From contig NZ_CP047095.1 in assembly GCF_009806575.1 (NCBI RefSeq), positions 3,910,001 through 3,974,000 on the forward strand: a stretch of DNA of 64,000 nucleotides, written 5' to 3'. This DNA comes from Rossellomorea marisflavi (GTDB taxonomy: Bacteria; Bacillota; Bacilli; Bacillales; Bacillaceae_B). The position numbers and the translations under genes are program-made. The first letter of the stretch is position 1, and each line of letters opens with the position of its first letter. Below the pieces are notes generated by a model. That model had not been told where the DNA came from, ran no database searches, and saw nothing but the letters and a program-made list of their open reading frames with translations. Below, piece after piece: positions 34,361 through 43,630 of the stretch.

Positions 34361-35329
34361 ATGAGATCAGATAAACATGCTGGTATAAAGAAGAGAAAAT
34401 GGCCGAAAGTTGTCGGAATCATCTTTCTCGTATTGTTACTTGGTGGAGGAGTCTATGGATATACGGTATATAAATCTCTGAATGATGCAGTCGGTGCTAT
34501 GCATGACCCATTGAAACGAGAAAAATCGGAAAAACGTGCCGAAAAGGTAACATTTAAAGAGCAGGATCCATTCTCCGTCCTTCTATTGGGTACAGACGGA
34601 TCCTTCAAGCGTAAGGGTGATGTCGGCCGTTCCGATTCAATTATCGTTCTGACAGTGAACCCTAATCAGAAGTCTGTGAAAATGCTTAGCATCCCGCGTG
34701 ATACCCGTACAGAGATCGTGGACAAAGGGACTGTTGATAAAATCAACCATGCTTATGCCTTCGGGGCTGCCAAAGGCGGTCCTTCCGAAGGGGCTGAATG
34801 GTCGATGAACACAGTGGAAAATCTTTTGGATATTCCGATTGATTATTATGCCACCATTAATATGGATGGCTTCAAGGATATCGTGGATGCTGTAGGCGGA
34901 GTCACAGTCAATAACGATATCGACTTCGTACAGGACGGATATACATTCAACAAAGGTACTCTCACTCTTGACGGAAAGAAAGCACTCGCCTTCTCCCGCA
35001 TGAGGCATGAAGATCCCCGTGGGGACTTCGGACGTCAGCTTCGTCAACGCGAAATCATCAAAGGAGTCATCAATCAGGGGGCCAGCCTCTCTAGCCTCTG
35101 GAACTTCGATGATATCTTCGATGCTCTTGGAGCAAACGTAAAAACCAATCTTTCCTTCAAGGAAATGGTCGACATCCAGAAGAACTACAAAGCAGCTGCA
35201 GGAAATATCGAGCAGATCAAAATCGAGACCGGTGAAGGCACGAAGATCGATGGGATTTACTACTACGTAATTCCTGATGCCGAGCTTGGCGAGATTCAAA
35301 CGACCCTTAAAAAGCATCTTCAAATCTAA
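34361..35329 (+). CDS. LytR-CpsA-Psr (LCP) family ligase
   Basis: 322 aa. LCP enzymes move lipid-linked glycopolymers onto peptidoglycan at the outer membrane face. An N-terminal membrane anchor (VVGIIFLVLLLGGGVYGYTVY) is followed by the LCP domain: FSVLLLGTDG, GRSDSIIVLTVNP (Asp/Arg binding lipid phosphate), MLSIPRDTRTEI, KINHAYAFGG-like KINHAYAFGAAKGG, VDAVGGVTVNND, and AFSRMRHEDPRGDFGRQLRQ. AAAGGAAGGG lies before the ATG. Divergent from the Kdo operon, so it may attach that glycan to the wall. Ends at a two-way terminator. Confidence 0.92.
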   Translation: MRSDKHAGIKKRKWPKVVGIIFLVLLLGGGVYGYTVYKSLNDAVGAMHDPLKREKSEKRAEKVTFKEQDPFSVLLLGTDGSFKRKGDVGRSDSIIVLTVNPNQKSVKMLSIPRDTRTEIVDKGTVDKINHAYAFGAAKGGPSEGAEWSMNTVENLLDIPIDYYATINMDGFKDIVDAVGGVTVNNDIDFVQDGYTFNKGTLTLDGKKALAFSRMRHEDPRGDFGRQLRQREIIKGVINQGASLSSLWNFDDIFDALGANVKTNLSFKEMVDIQKNYKAAAGNIEQIKIETGEGTKIDGIYYYVIPDAELGEIQTTLKKHLQI

Positions 35330-35330
35330 A

Positions 35331-35364
35331 AAAACCGCTTGGGAATCAAATCCCAAGCGGTTTT
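35331..35364. terminator. Two-way terminator between LCP and PTS genes
   Basis: AAAACCGCTTGGGA and TCCCAAGCGGTTTT arms with a 6-base loop, A run on one side and T run on the other, between convergent genes. Confidence 0.9.
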
Positions 35365-35365
35365 C

Positions 35366-36721
35366 TTATGCTTCTACAGCGACTTCTTTTTTCTTAAGCG
35401 TGAAGAACGTAATGGCGAACCCGACACCAAGGGCAAGCAAGATCCCAATGATGGCATACGGGAAGTATGGTCCGATGTAGGCCACCAAGCTGACGATACT
35501 GGACAGGATGTACCCGTAGATGCGGACACCCATGATGGCGAAGAATGCTGAACCGGCCATGCTGGCAAGCGTACAGGCCAGGAACGCTTTCTTATAGCGG
35601 ATCAGGACACCGAATAGGGCCGGCTCCGTAATTCCAAGCAGCGCCGAGATGGCTGCTGACAGGATGATCGATTTTTCTTTCTTACCTTTTGCCTTGAAGA
35701 AGACGGCGAATGTCGCTCCGGCGATGGCCATGTTGGTCATGAAGAACATCGGCATGAGCATGTCGAAACCGTTGTCTGCGAAGTTCTGCAGGGCGATCGG
35801 CGTCATGGCGTGATGCATGCCGAAGACGATGGCGATCGGGCGGATCCCGCCGACGACGATACCGGCTAATACCGGTGATAATCCGAATAACATTTCAATG
35901 AAGGCAGCAAGCAGGCTTCCTACATATGCTCCCAGTGGCCCCGTTGCGATCAAGGCGAACGGGATGGTGATGAACAGGGTGAGCGTCGGGGTGAAGACGG
36001 TTCGGAGGACGCTCGGCATGAACTTGTCGACGTACTTCTGGATATAGCTCATGGCCCAAATGGACAGGATGATTGGGATGACGGTTGCGCTGTAGTTGAT
36101 GACCGGTACAGGCAGACCGATAAAGGTGAACTGACTGACTTCTCCGAGCTTGGCGGCATCCAGTAGGGACGGGTACATGAATCCACCCGCTACGGCAAGG
36201 GCCAGGTACTGATTCGTCTTGAAGATATTCGCGGCCGATGCTGCCAAGAAGAACGGCAGGAAGTAGAACACGGCGCTTGCGACGAGGTCCAGGATGATGA
36301 CGGCGTCGCTTTCTTTATTGAGGACTTCGAGGGCGATGAGCCCGGCGAGGATCCCCTTGATCATCCCCGCTCCGGCGATGGCCGGTACGATCGGTCCGAA
36401 AACGCCGGATACGATATCGAGGAGTGCTCCGAAGAACCCTTTCTTTTTCCCCGGTGCCTCGCTTTTCACGTCTGTTGTCCCGAGCTCTGCGGTCAGGGCT
36501 TCGTGGACTTTCTGGACGTGGGTGCCGACGACGATCTGGTATTGATCGTTCGTGAGCTGATCCCCCATGATGCCTTCCAGTTCTTTTACTTTGGCGCGGT
36601 CGATGGCGTCAAAGTCGTGGAGGTCGAAGCGCAGGCGGGTCATGCAGTGCCACACCTTCTTGATATTATCTTCTCCGCCGACAGCGGTGATAATCTGTTT
36701 GACCAATTGTTGATCTCCCAT
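35366..36721 (-). CDS. PTS EIIBC permease, beta-glucoside class
   Basis: 451 aa. EIIB domain (1-75) with the phosphorylated Cys in KKVWHCMTRLRF; EIIC domain (about 105-445) with about ten membrane segments and the family motifs GIRPIAIVFGMHHAMTPI and GITEPALFGVLIRY. No EIIA domain, so it needs one encoded elsewhere. The sequence belongs to the glucose/beta-glucoside/sucrose/trehalose superfamily, and the sugar is not readable. Start ATG at 36721 with AGAAGGGG. Divergent from the enolase-superfamily enzyme and GntR regulator, which suggests one catabolic unit. A possible CcpA site (TGAAAACGTTTTAT) lies upstream. Confidence 0.88.
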   Translation of the reverse strand: MGDQQLVKQIITAVGGEDNIKKVWHCMTRLRFDLHDFDAIDRAKVKELEGIMGDQLTNDQYQIVVGTHVQKVHEALTAELGTTDVKSEAPGKKKGFFGALLDIVSGVFGPIVPAIAGAGMIKGILAGLIALEVLNKESDAVIILDLVASAVFYFLPFFLAASAANIFKTNQYLALAVAGGFMYPSLLDAAKLGEVSQFTFIGLPVPVINYSATVIPIILSIWAMSYIQKYVDKFMPSVLRTVFTPTLTLFITIPFALIATGPLGAYVGSLLAAFIEMLFGLSPVLAGIVVGGIRPIAIVFGMHHAMTPIALQNFADNGFDMLMPMFFMTNMAIAGATFAVFFKAKGKKEKSIILSAAISALLGITEPALFGVLIRYKKAFLACTLASMAGSAFFAIMGVRIYGYILSSIVSLVAYIGPYFPYAIIGILLALGVGFAITFFTLKKKEVAVEA

Positions 36722-36789
36722 GTGAACCCCTTCTTTCTGTCTGTGGTGTTGTCGTTGATTAGCCATATCGTAGCACAGGGATCCAAAAT

Positions 36790-36883
36790 TGAAAACGTTT
36801 TATAAAATACCAATCACAACACCTAAACCCTTGCTACATAAGGTTTCATCGTCATTTTTATTAAAATTGGTACGGTAAATACC
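36790..36883. promoter_or_regulatory. Divergent control region with cre- and GntR-like sites
   Basis: TGAAAACGTTTTAT at 36790-36803 matches 12 of 14 positions of the catabolite-responsive element. ATTGGTACGGTAAATACC (36866-36883) contains GGTA-N7-TACC and an ATTGGTA half-site like those of HutC/YvoA-type GntR regulators; an inverted ATACCAAT lies at 36807-36814. It is between the PTS gene and the dehydratase-like gene, so the GntR protein at 38194 could control both. Confidence 0.4.
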
Positions 36884-36976
36884 TCCTATCTCTTGTGAAA
36901 ACATGACCAAATTGACCGCGGTGATTTGCCTGTGTTTTACTTGAGTCATCGCAAACGAAATGGAAGGTGTGTCCAC

Positions 36977-38176
36977 ATGGAACCGAATCTTATTACACAT
37001 ATAGAAGCTGTCGTCACGAACCCCCACCGTCATAACTTTGTTGTCGTGAAGGTGGAGACGAGCAGCGGCATCACCGGGTACGGCTGCGCGACGTTCCAGC
37101 AGCGTCCGCTCCCCGTCCAGATGGTGGTGGAGGAATACTTGAAGCCGATCCTCATCGGCCGGAACGCACACGATATTGAAGATCTTTGGCAGATGATGAT
37201 GGTGAACTCCTACTGGCGGAACGGTCCGATCATCAATAATGCCATCGCCGGAGTCGACATGGCCCTGTGGGATATCAAGGCGAAGCTTGCCGATATGCCT
37301 CTCTATCAATTATTCGGAGGGAAATCGAAGAGCGCCATCGCCGCTTATGCCCACGCGGACGGTCTGACCCTGGATGAACTGTTTGAAGGTGTCGATGCCC
37401 TGGTGGAACGTGGATTCCGCCATATCCGCTGTCAGCTCGGGAAGTACGGCGGGAAGAATCATGCCATGCATCTGCCGGATCAGCTCATGGACGGGGAATA
37501 CTATGATCCCGACATCTACATGCGCGATGTCGTAAGGATGTTCAAAGCGCTCCGTGAGAAGTACGGATATGAACTCCATTTCCTTCATGACGTCCACGAA
37601 CGCCTCTCTCCGAATCAGGCGATCCGCCTGGCGAAGGAGCTTGAGCCGTATCAACCGTATTTCCTTGAGGACGTGCTCCCTCCGGATCAGAATGAGTGGC
37701 TCGGTCAGCTGCGCAGTCAGACTACGACACCGATTGCAACGGGTGAGCTTTTCAACAATCCGATGGAATGGAAGGATCTCATCGTGAACCGCCGCATCGA
37801 CTATATCCGCTGTCATGTGTCCCAAATCGGTGGCATTACGCCGGCCTTGAAGCTCGGGGCCCTTTGCGCGACATTCGGCGTGCAGATTGCCTGGCATGGT
37901 CCGTCGGACATGACCCCGATCGGTGTTGCCGTCAACACCCACCTTAATATGTTCCTTCATAATGCCGCCCTCCAAGAGGTACAGGAGCCGGAAGACGTGA
38001 TCCGCGAGATGTTCCCGGGTGCCGTCGAGGTGAAGGAAGGCTATATTTACCCGATCGAACGGGGAGGAATCGGCGTCAGCTTTGACGAAGACATGGCGAA
38101 GGGGTATCCTTGCGTGTACAGGAAGCACGAATGGACCCAGTCCCGCCTGCCGAACGGGACGATCCATACTCCTTAA
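36977..38176 (+). CDS. Mannonate-dehydratase-like enolase superfamily enzyme (RspA type)
   Basis: 399 aa from the ATG at 36977 (GGAAGGTG upstream). Mandelate-racemase/enolase-superfamily barrel of the ManD/RspA branch: [41 protein letters not shown], metal ligands in [24 protein letters not shown] and [10 protein letters not shown], and catalytic His in [19 protein letters not shown]. Members dehydrate sugar acids such as D-mannonate or D-gluconate, and some have very low activity. The divergent PTS gene and downstream GntR gene imply a sugar or sugar-acid catabolic role. Third-position GC is higher than in the capsule genes. Confidence 0.85.
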   Translation: MEPNLITHIEAVVTNPHRHNFVVVKVETSSGITGYGCATFQQRPLPVQMVVEEYLKPILIGRNAHDIEDLWQMMMVNSYWRNGPIINNAIAGVDMALWDIKAKLADMPLYQLFGGKSKSAIAAYAHADGLTLDELFEGVDALVERGFRHIRCQLGKYGGKNHAMHLPDQLMDGEYYDPDIYMRDVVRMFKALREKYGYELHFLHDVHERLSPNQAIRLAKELEPYQPYFLEDVLPPDQNEWLGQLRSQTTTPIATGELFNNPMEWKDLIVNRRIDYIRCHVSQIGGITPALKLGALCATFGVQIAWHGPSDMTPIGVAVNTHLNMFLHNAALQEVQEPEDVIREMFPGAVEVKEGYIYPIERGGIGVSFDEDMAKGYPCVYRKHEWTQSRLPNGTIHTP

Positions 38177-38193
38177 CGGAAGGAGAGGATGAG

Positions 38194-38898
38194 ATGAAGA
38201 AGCGGGAATTCATCGCCGATGATCTGCTGAGCAAGATCTATCAGAATAAATACCCGCCTGGAGGCAAGCTCCCGACCGAACGTGAACTTGCCGATCAGTA
38301 TGGGGTGTCGCGCTATACGATCCGGGAGGCGCTGAAGAAGCTCCTCAACATCGGGAGCATCCACGTTGTACAGGGCTCGGGGATTTTCGTCACCGATACG
38401 ATCACCCAGAGCCCGTTGATCTCCAACTCCCTGCAGGAGAAGAAGTTCAAGGACATTGAATCCAAGGTCGTTTACTTGAAACGGGAAAAAGCATCAGCTT
38501 CATCCCAGCGGATCTTCGACAGCCAGAGTGATGTCTGGTCCTTCAAGCGCGTGCGTCTCGTCGACTACCAGAAGGTACAAATCGAAACGTCCCTTGTTCC
38601 CGCGGAGCTCTTCCCGGATCTCGATGAAGGCGTGATTGCCCAGTCGGTCCATGAGTATGTACAGAGATGCGGGTATGACATCTCCCATTTCATCACGAGC
38701 TACAGCGCCGTCAATGTCTCAAAAGAAGATGCGGGCCTGCTGAACTGCAAGAAGGGGCTCGCCGCGATGAAGATCGTGAACCGCGGGATCCTGAAGGACG
38801 TTCAGGTGTTTGAATACAGCGAGCTGATCAATCTCGATTATTCGGTATCTTACTTCACACCGTTCAATACGAATAAGCATCAGTTCCGGAAGAACTGA
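38194..38898 (+). CDS. GntR/HutC-family transcription regulator
   Basis: 234 aa; ATG at 38194 with GGAAGGAGAGG upstream. N-terminal winged helix (LLSKIYQNKYPPGGKLPTERELADQYGVSRYTIREALKKL) and VQGSGIFV wing, followed by a UTRA effector domain (about 85-230; SFKRVRLVDYQKVQIETSLVPAELFPDL). It starts 17 bp after the dehydratase-like gene, so it likely autoregulates that operon and the divergent PTS gene in response to a phosphorylated sugar or sugar acid. Ends at a two-way terminator. Confidence 0.9.
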   Translation: MKKREFIADDLLSKIYQNKYPPGGKLPTERELADQYGVSRYTIREALKKLLNIGSIHVVQGSGIFVTDTITQSPLISNSLQEKKFKDIESKVVYLKREKASASSQRIFDSQSDVWSFKRVRLVDYQKVQIETSLVPAELFPDLDEGVIAQSVHEYVQRCGYDISHFITSYSAVNVSKEDAGLLNCKKGLAAMKIVNRGILKDVQVFEYSELINLDYSVSYFTPFNTNKHQFRKN

Positions 38899-38927
38899 AG
38901 AAGCGAGCCCACGAGGCTCGCTTCTTC
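38897..38927. terminator. Two-way terminator
   Basis: GAAGAAGCGAGCC and GGCTCGCTTCTTC, a perfect 13-bp stem with a 5-base loop, between the convergent GntR gene and the small membrane protein gene. Confidence 0.85.
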
Positions 38928-39109
38928 TATGTTCTCAAGGTAGTCAAAAAGTAGACCAGCACCGTCCCGCCCTGGATGATGGCCGGAACGAAGGCGTATT
39001 CGTTCGGCAATACCCAATACAGAATCATGCTGATGATGAGGATCGGCATGACCGCGAACAGCCACAGCCTCACCTTCCGATTGGACAGATTGAATTCGAA
39101 CCGTTCCAT
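38927..39109 (-). CDS. Small two-helix membrane protein, 60 aa
   Basis: Start ATG at 39109 behind a very strong AAAGGAGGGG site, which argues for real expression. A short charged N-terminus (MERFEFNLSNRKVR) precedes two membrane segments (LWLFAVMPILIISMILYWVL and FVPAIIQGGTVLVYFL). No family recognised. It follows the DUF6241 gene by 20 bp and is probably cotranscribed with it. Confidence 0.7.
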   Translation of the reverse strand: MERFEFNLSNRKVRLWLFAVMPILIISMILYWVLPNEYAFVPAIIQGGTVLVYFLTTLRT

Positions 39110-39129
39110 GCGTTCCCCTCCTTTTCTCC

Positions 39130-39663
39130 TTATCGGGTTTCCCTCGTCTGCTTTTCAAGATACTCTTTCTCCTGTTTAGCGGGTAGAAGGCCCTTTGCTT
39201 TCCCGATGTTGCCGCCCATGAGGCTCCAGACGGTGTTATGGTCGCCGACGACCTGTGAGAAGTCTCCTTTTTGCCATTGGGTGAGGATCTCCCGGTACTC
39301 TTCATCGTTCTTGTAGTTTTTCTCATCCAGCTGCTGCAGCAGGAAGGCGATCCGCTCATCGGTGATTTCGAAGAACGACCATTTCTCCCCTGCCCTCACC
39401 TTCTGGTGGCTCATGGCGTGGATGTATTGCCGCATCAATTCTTCTGATATCGGGGTCTTGACGTCTCCTTCAAATGGGTTGCCGTCCACTTTACCGGTGA
39501 AAGTATGTTTATTCGGCTTTACACCCGCTGCCGAAGCTGAACCTTCTTTACTTTCATGCGCAGACTTCCGTTCGGGCTCAAGACTCTCAAGGGTAATATA
39601 GACACCCACCACGGTCACCAGAAGGACTGCTCCCAGAATAATCCCCACCCATTTCCTGCTCAT
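39130..39663 (-). CDS. DUF6241-like membrane-anchored protein
   Basis: 177 aa, AAAAGGAGGACG before the ATG. One N-terminal membrane anchor (WVGIILGAVLLVTVVGVYI), a Ser/Glu/Ala linker, then a helical domain with ISEELMRQYIHAMSHQKVRA, ITDERIAFLLQQLD, and WQKGDFSQVVGDHNTVWSLMGG, GLLPAKQEKEYLEK. The pattern 'MSHQKV ... GDFS..V.DHN..W..' is what I associate with the Bacillus DUF6241 family, which has no assigned function. The domain faces outside. Confidence 0.75.
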   Translation of the reverse strand: MSRKWVGIILGAVLLVTVVGVYITLESLEPERKSAHESKEGSASAAGVKPNKHTFTGKVDGNPFEGDVKTPISEELMRQYIHAMSHQKVRAGEKWSFFEITDERIAFLLQQLDEKNYKNDEEYREILTQWQKGDFSQVVGDHNTVWSLMGGNIGKAKGLLPAKQEKEYLEKQTRETR

Positions 39664-39748
39664 ACACGTCCTCCTTTTTCTCTCTTATGGTATTTATTTC
39701 TATATAACGCAGGCTGATTCCTGCCCGATCACGCCCTTCCCATACAAA

Positions 39749-39776
39749 ACAAAAAAGAGCCCGTGAAGAGCTCTTA
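39749..39776 (-). terminator. Terminator of the GT2 gene
   Basis: Minus-strand AAGAGC and GGCTCTT arms followed by TTTTTTG, adjoining the stop codon at 39777. Confidence 0.75.
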
Positions 39777-41324
39777 TCACTTTACCTTGAGGGACAAATT
39801 CCCTTTATTCGTTTGGTAGAGTATGGATGTTTTTTCTTTTCCATCGAGCTGATACCTGGTTTCTGACTCTTTTACCACCATTACGGACTCGTAATCGTCG
39901 TAGCGGAGGGACAGGATATATTTGCTCTTCTCCAAGAAGGCAAGGGGTTCCTTTGTGAAGGTGAGGGTCACCAGGGTTCCCTTCTGTTCGACAATCCCTT
40001 CCAGGATGAAGGTATCCTCGATGAAATAGCGGTCTTGCAGTTCGACAGCCTGGATTTCAGGAATACTGTGGCCGGTCAGCTCAATGTCGAAAACGACACT
40101 CTTCCCTGCCTGTCTTTCATCCACGACCTTCGCCTGGACAGGGATTTCAATAGGAATCGTCGTGCCATCGGAAAGTTGGGCGATCCTGTACGGAAGGCCT
40201 CCCCGTTCTTCCTGCAGGGCCTCAGCTCCGGAAGTTGCCCATTCGGCCAAGGCCACGACCCGTTCATATTCCCTGTTCACAAGAAGACAGAAGTATTCTT
40301 TGTTCAATGGCTTCTTTATGGTTTCTTCCAATGTGTAAGGGCGATTATAGCTTGAAAACAAATAGAGGACTTCTTCGAACTTCTTAAAGTATGCCTGCTG
40401 ATTTTCACTGTTCACGAAATGTTTCCGGTTGAATAACCGGGTGATGCTGTCGAACTCCACCAGCCGGTTCACGATCATCTTTTCCTCTTCAGGTGGAAGA
40501 TTCTTATCCAACACATATTTCAACACCTGAATATTGGTATCCATCTTTTCAATAATATCCGTCTGTCTGGTCAGGGACATATTATCAGAGAAACGGTTGA
40601 TGTAATAGATAGGCGCAGTCGTGGTTGAGATCGTACCGACCGACGTGAGTACATCGATGAAGAACTGCTTATCTTCTGCATACTTCATCTCGGGGAAACG
40701 GATGTTGTGCTCCTTCAGGAAGGAAAGCCTCATCATCCTTGCAGTCGGCCCGAGGTGGTAGAAGATATGGGGAATGGAATACGGCGAAACGCCTTTCCTC
40801 ACCTTGCAGGATTCATAGCGTCCCACGAGTTTCTCATTCTTTGAGTTCACCTGAATCGTCTTCCCTACACCGTAATCCGTCTTCGATTCCTCCATGAGAT
40901 CATATAGTTGGCGGACAGCATCGTGATCCAACCAGTCGTCGCCATCAAGGAACATCAGGTAGGTGGAATTGGCCAAGTGAACCCCGAGATTCCTCGGGAA
41001 CGCTGGAGTGCCAGTGTTTTCTTCCAGGAATACGGCGACGATATTATCATACAGATCGACAAATTTCTTCAGCATTGGACGTGATTTATCCCCTGATCCA
41101 TCGTCGATGACAATCGCGGTAATATTGGAGAACCCGAACGTCTGCACGATCACCGAATCGATGGCTTTGATCAGGTATTTCTCCGCATTGTACACGGGGA
41201 TGACCACCGTCACCTTGGATTTTCTTTTAAGCGCGGCATTATTGAAGACCGTATATGGAACTTTATCAAAATAGGTATCTTTCTCCGTTTTAAATGGCAG
41301 TAAATCTAAGAGTTTCAAATTCAT
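39777..41324 (-). CDS. Family 2 glycosyltransferase with C-terminal extension
   Basis: About 515 aa. GT-A fold at residues 35-260: KVTVVIPVYNAEKYL, IDDGSGDKS, TPAFPRNLGVHLA, the DxD-like LMFLDGDDWLD, and RLSFLKEHNIRFPEMKYAEDKQFF with the base Glu/Asp. A helical linker follows, then a beta-rich domain (about 400-515) like that at the end of some teichoic-acid and capsule transferases. No membrane segment. The start could be the ATG at 41324 (GGGAG 2 bases away) or 41339; neither has ideal spacing. Alone on its transcript; probably adds a sugar to a surface polymer. Confidence 0.8.
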   Translation of the reverse strand: MNLKLLDLLPFKTEKDTYFDKVPYTVFNNAALKRKSKVTVVIPVYNAEKYLIKAIDSVIVQTFGFSNITAIVIDDGSGDKSRPMLKKFVDLYDNIVAVFLEENTGTPAFPRNLGVHLANSTYLMFLDGDDWLDHDAVRQLYDLMEESKTDYGVGKTIQVNSKNEKLVGRYESCKVRKGVSPYSIPHIFYHLGPTARMMRLSFLKEHNIRFPEMKYAEDKQFFIDVLTSVGTISTTTAPIYYINRFSDNMSLTRQTDIIEKMDTNIQVLKYVLDKNLPPEEEKMIVNRLVEFDSITRLFNRKHFVNSENQQAYFKKFEEVLYLFSSYNRPYTLEETIKKPLNKEYFCLLVNREYERVVALAEWATSGAEALQEERGGLPYRIAQLSDGTTIPIEIPVQAKVVDERQAGKSVVFDIELTGHSIPEIQAVELQDRYFIEDTFILEGIVEQKGTLVTLTFTKEPLAFLEKSKYILSLRYDDYESVMVVKESETRYQLDGKEKTSILYQTNKGNLSLKVK

Positions 41325-41471
41325 TTCTCCCACTATCATAATAGATTGCTTCTAAACAATACCCGTTTCACAAGGAAAATCACCATGATTTCATTTCTTT
41401 TATTTCCCAAGGTGAGGGCTTCCAATGATTAGACGTAGATGTCCCGGGGAAAGTTCCATCATTTATCCAAA

Positions 41472-41518
41472 TAAAAAAAAGCTGTAAAGAAAAGAATTGA
41501 TATCTCTTCCTTACAGCA
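41472..41518 (-). terminator. Terminator of the LysM-NlpC/P60 gene
   Basis: GCTGTAA and TTTACAGC arms, extended by GGAA/TTTC pairing, and eight T residues on the minus strand. Confidence 0.8.
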
Positions 41519-41526
41519 AGTGGGTA

Positions 41527-42513
41527 TTAGAAGCGCTTATATCCGACAAACTTCGGAGCCCAATAAGTATTATTCAGCTTCGTCACCACAACGCCGCTGT
41601 CAGATGCATGGATGAATTCCCCGTTTCCGAGGTAGATTCCCATGTGGCTGATGCCGGCTTTGTAAGTATTTTCGAAAAATACGAGGTCACCCGGAACCGG
41701 ATTGGAGACGGATTTCGCCTGGCTGTAGTAGCCTTCCGTGCTCGTACGGGAGATGGAGTAGCCCGCTTCATTGAATACATAGTAGATGAACCCGCTGCAG
41801 TCGAATCCGGACGGCGTCGTACCGGCCCATTTATACGGGGTGCCAAGGTACTTCTTCGCCACGTTCACGACCGTGGATGATGACGGAGTCTGAGTGCCCG
41901 TAGTCGCGGTGTTGACTGTTCCGGTTGAAGTGGAAGTAGAGGTCGAGCCATTCACCTTGAGCTTCTGACCGACATAGATTGTGTTGGACGTAAGCTTATT
42001 CCATGACTTCAATTGTGAAATGGTTACATCATATTTGTACGCGATGTAGGATAAAGAGTCACCGGATTTGACCGTATAGCTTCCGGATGTCGACGGTTTT
42101 GAAGCCGTCGTAGTCGAGGTCGAAGTGGACTTCGAGCTTCCGGACACGATCAATTTTTGACCAGGATAAATCAGGTCACTCTTTAGATTGTTCCATTTCT
42201 TCAGATCCGCTACATACACATTGTACTTCTGGCCGATCTTCGACAGGTAGTCCCCGGATTTCACGGTGTATGTTGTAGTGGATGATGATGATGACGTTGT
42301 CGATTTCGACACTTCCAATACTTGATTCACATAGATCATATCGGACTTGAGTTTGTTCATGGATTTCAGACTTGAGACACTTGTATTGTATTTAACGGCG
42401 ATTCCAGAAAGCGTATCCCCAGACTTTACTTTATAAGAGGCAGCCTCAATCGAATCGACAGCCATAGATGACAGAACAGCAGCAGTTGTAAAAGCGATTA
42501 TCGTTTTCTTCAA
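41527..42513 (-). CDS. LysM-NlpC/P60 cell-wall D,L-endopeptidase
   Basis: 328 aa. TTG start at 42513 with GAAGGAGAAAGATC directly upstream. Signal peptide ([23 protein letters not shown]), three LysM modules (about 26-68, 83-125, 147-190) joined by Ser/Thr linkers, then an NlpC/P60 domain (about 220-328) with catalytic Cys in [12 protein letters not shown], His in [12 protein letters not shown] and the third residue in EFIHASDSG. It should cut the D-gamma-Glu to meso-diaminopimelate bond, like LytF/CwlS/LytE, in cell separation or elongation. A TATACT box lies about 120 bp upstream. Confidence 0.92.
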   Translation of the reverse strand: MKKTIIAFTTAAVLSSMAVDSIEAASYKVKSGDTLSGIAVKYNTSVSSLKSMNKLKSDMIYVNQVLEVSKSTTSSSSSTTTYTVKSGDYLSKIGQKYNVYVADLKKWNNLKSDLIYPGQKLIVSGSSKSTSTSTTTASKPSTSGSYTVKSGDSLSYIAYKYDVTISQLKSWNKLTSNTIYVGQKLKVNGSTSTSTSTGTVNTATTGTQTPSSSTVVNVAKKYLGTPYKWAGTTPSGFDCSGFIYYVFNEAGYSISRTSTEGYYSQAKSVSNPVPGDLVFFENTYKAGISHMGIYLGNGEFIHASDSGVVVTKLNNTYWAPKFVGYKRF

Positions 42514-42817
42514 GATCTTTCTCCTTCGCAAATAATGTCGTTTTTGCACGCCTACCCATTATCTCCGAACTAGTCCGATAGGTTAATAGGCTTATTTTCT
42601 TATGTGAAGAAAAACATGGAAGAAAGCCCAGTATAATCACGTTTAGTAATTTGTGGTAATGATGGTAGTTTGGTTTGTTCATAGGTGGTTTGGGGTATTT
42701 ATGGGGGCTGTTTCCTATATTGGGTGTGGAATAAGGAAGTAATTAACATTTTTTGGGATAATAAGGTATAATACTAATCAGAACGGTTTACCGTATTTTG
42801 AAGGGAAATGGGGTCGG

Positions 42818-43312
42818 GTGTTGAAGAGGATTTTGCTTATTTCTTCTATATTGTTTATTGGGATTGTTGTGGGGGTTGTGGTGTGGGTACAGAACGAGGG
42901 GCAGACTGCTCCCCTGTCGATGAAGGATAAGATCGAGGCCGCCGCTGAGGAGATTCATGTCCAGGACATTCTGCAGAGCCACTCGATTGATGATGGGTTA
43001 GAAGCGGTTTTATTCCTTCTGAAGGACGGTCGGATCGGATATGCCCTCGTAAAGGATGATGAGATTCACCACGTATTGTGGACGGATACAAACCAAACCT
43101 ATGATCAGTACCAACATCACGTCATCTTACTGGGGAAGAAGGAAGATCCCGCCCATACACGTCTGACGGCGACGATTATACGGCCCCTTGACCAGCCGAA
43201 GTACTATCGTACGGTTGAGTTGGGAGAGGGCGAGTATTATCTGGCATCCTTTGAGATTCCGAAAGAGGATGAGCAAGTTCGGTTTGGGGAAGATGGATGG
43301 CGGTTTAACTAA
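42818..43312 (+). CDS. Hypothetical membrane-anchored protein, 164 aa
   Basis: GTG at 42818 or the next TTG; AAGGGAAATGGGG lies upstream. One N-terminal anchor (ILLISSILFIGIVVGVVVWV), then an extracytoplasmic domain with no family I recognise (LEAVLFLLKDGRIGYALVKDDEIHHVLW, HHVILLGKKEDP). Single-gene unit closed by a terminator, divergent from the wall hydrolase. Confidence 0.7.
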   Translation: MLKRILLISSILFIGIVVGVVVWVQNEGQTAPLSMKDKIEAAAEEIHVQDILQSHSIDDGLEAVLFLLKDGRIGYALVKDDEIHHVLWTDTNQTYDQYQHHVILLGKKEDPAHTRLTATIIRPLDQPKYYRTVELGEGEYYLASFEIPKEDEQVRFGEDGWRFN

Positions 43313-43321
43313 TGTTGATTA

Positions 43322-43352
43322 GGAAGCCTTAGTTGGATGGGCTTCTTTTTTT
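43322..43352 (+). terminator. Intrinsic terminator
   Basis: GAAGCC and GGGCTTC arms followed by seven T residues, after the 164-aa protein gene. Confidence 0.75.
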
Positions 43353-43452
43353 ATGGATTGTTGAATAAGGGGACTGCAAGCGCTACTCAAATGCACGAAA
43401 ATCGGCTGAAATGGAAGGCTGGCAGGGTGATTGATCCTGTGCGCCAGCCCTT

Positions 43453-43618
43453 TTCTTTCAACTCTAATGGATTTACTTTCAACTTTTGCCGATTTACTTT
43501 TAACTTTCGTTGATTTACTTTCAACTTAGATGTTCGACTCATTTCCCACTTTCAACTACGCTACAATACGTTCAACTTCGAGTGGTTACTTTCAACTTTC
43601 ATTGTTTATTTTCAAGTC
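43453..43618. repeat. Degenerate tandem repeat, consensus TTTACTTTCAACTT
   Basis: About eight imperfect units spaced 18-28 bases: three successive copies near 43471-43528 are 21 bases apart (TTTACTTTCAACTTTTGCCGA, then two variants), and the rest are looser (CACTTTCAACTACG, ACGTTCAACTTCG, TTACTTTCAACTTTC, TTTATTTTCAAGTC). The array fills the gap between the convergent terminator at 43352 and the histidine kinase stop codon at 43631. No coding sense. Confidence 0.65.
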
Positions 43619-43630
43619 TCGTGACAGCTC

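Noticed and set aside
42520..42800. Possible c-di-AMP (ydaO) riboswitch ahead of the LysM-NlpC/P60 gene
   Set aside because: Such genes often carry one, but the leader here is short and lacks the conserved ydaO segments.
43453..43618. Possible CRISPR array
   Set aside because: Units are degenerate and only 18-28 bases apart, leaving no room for spacers, and no cas genes are present.
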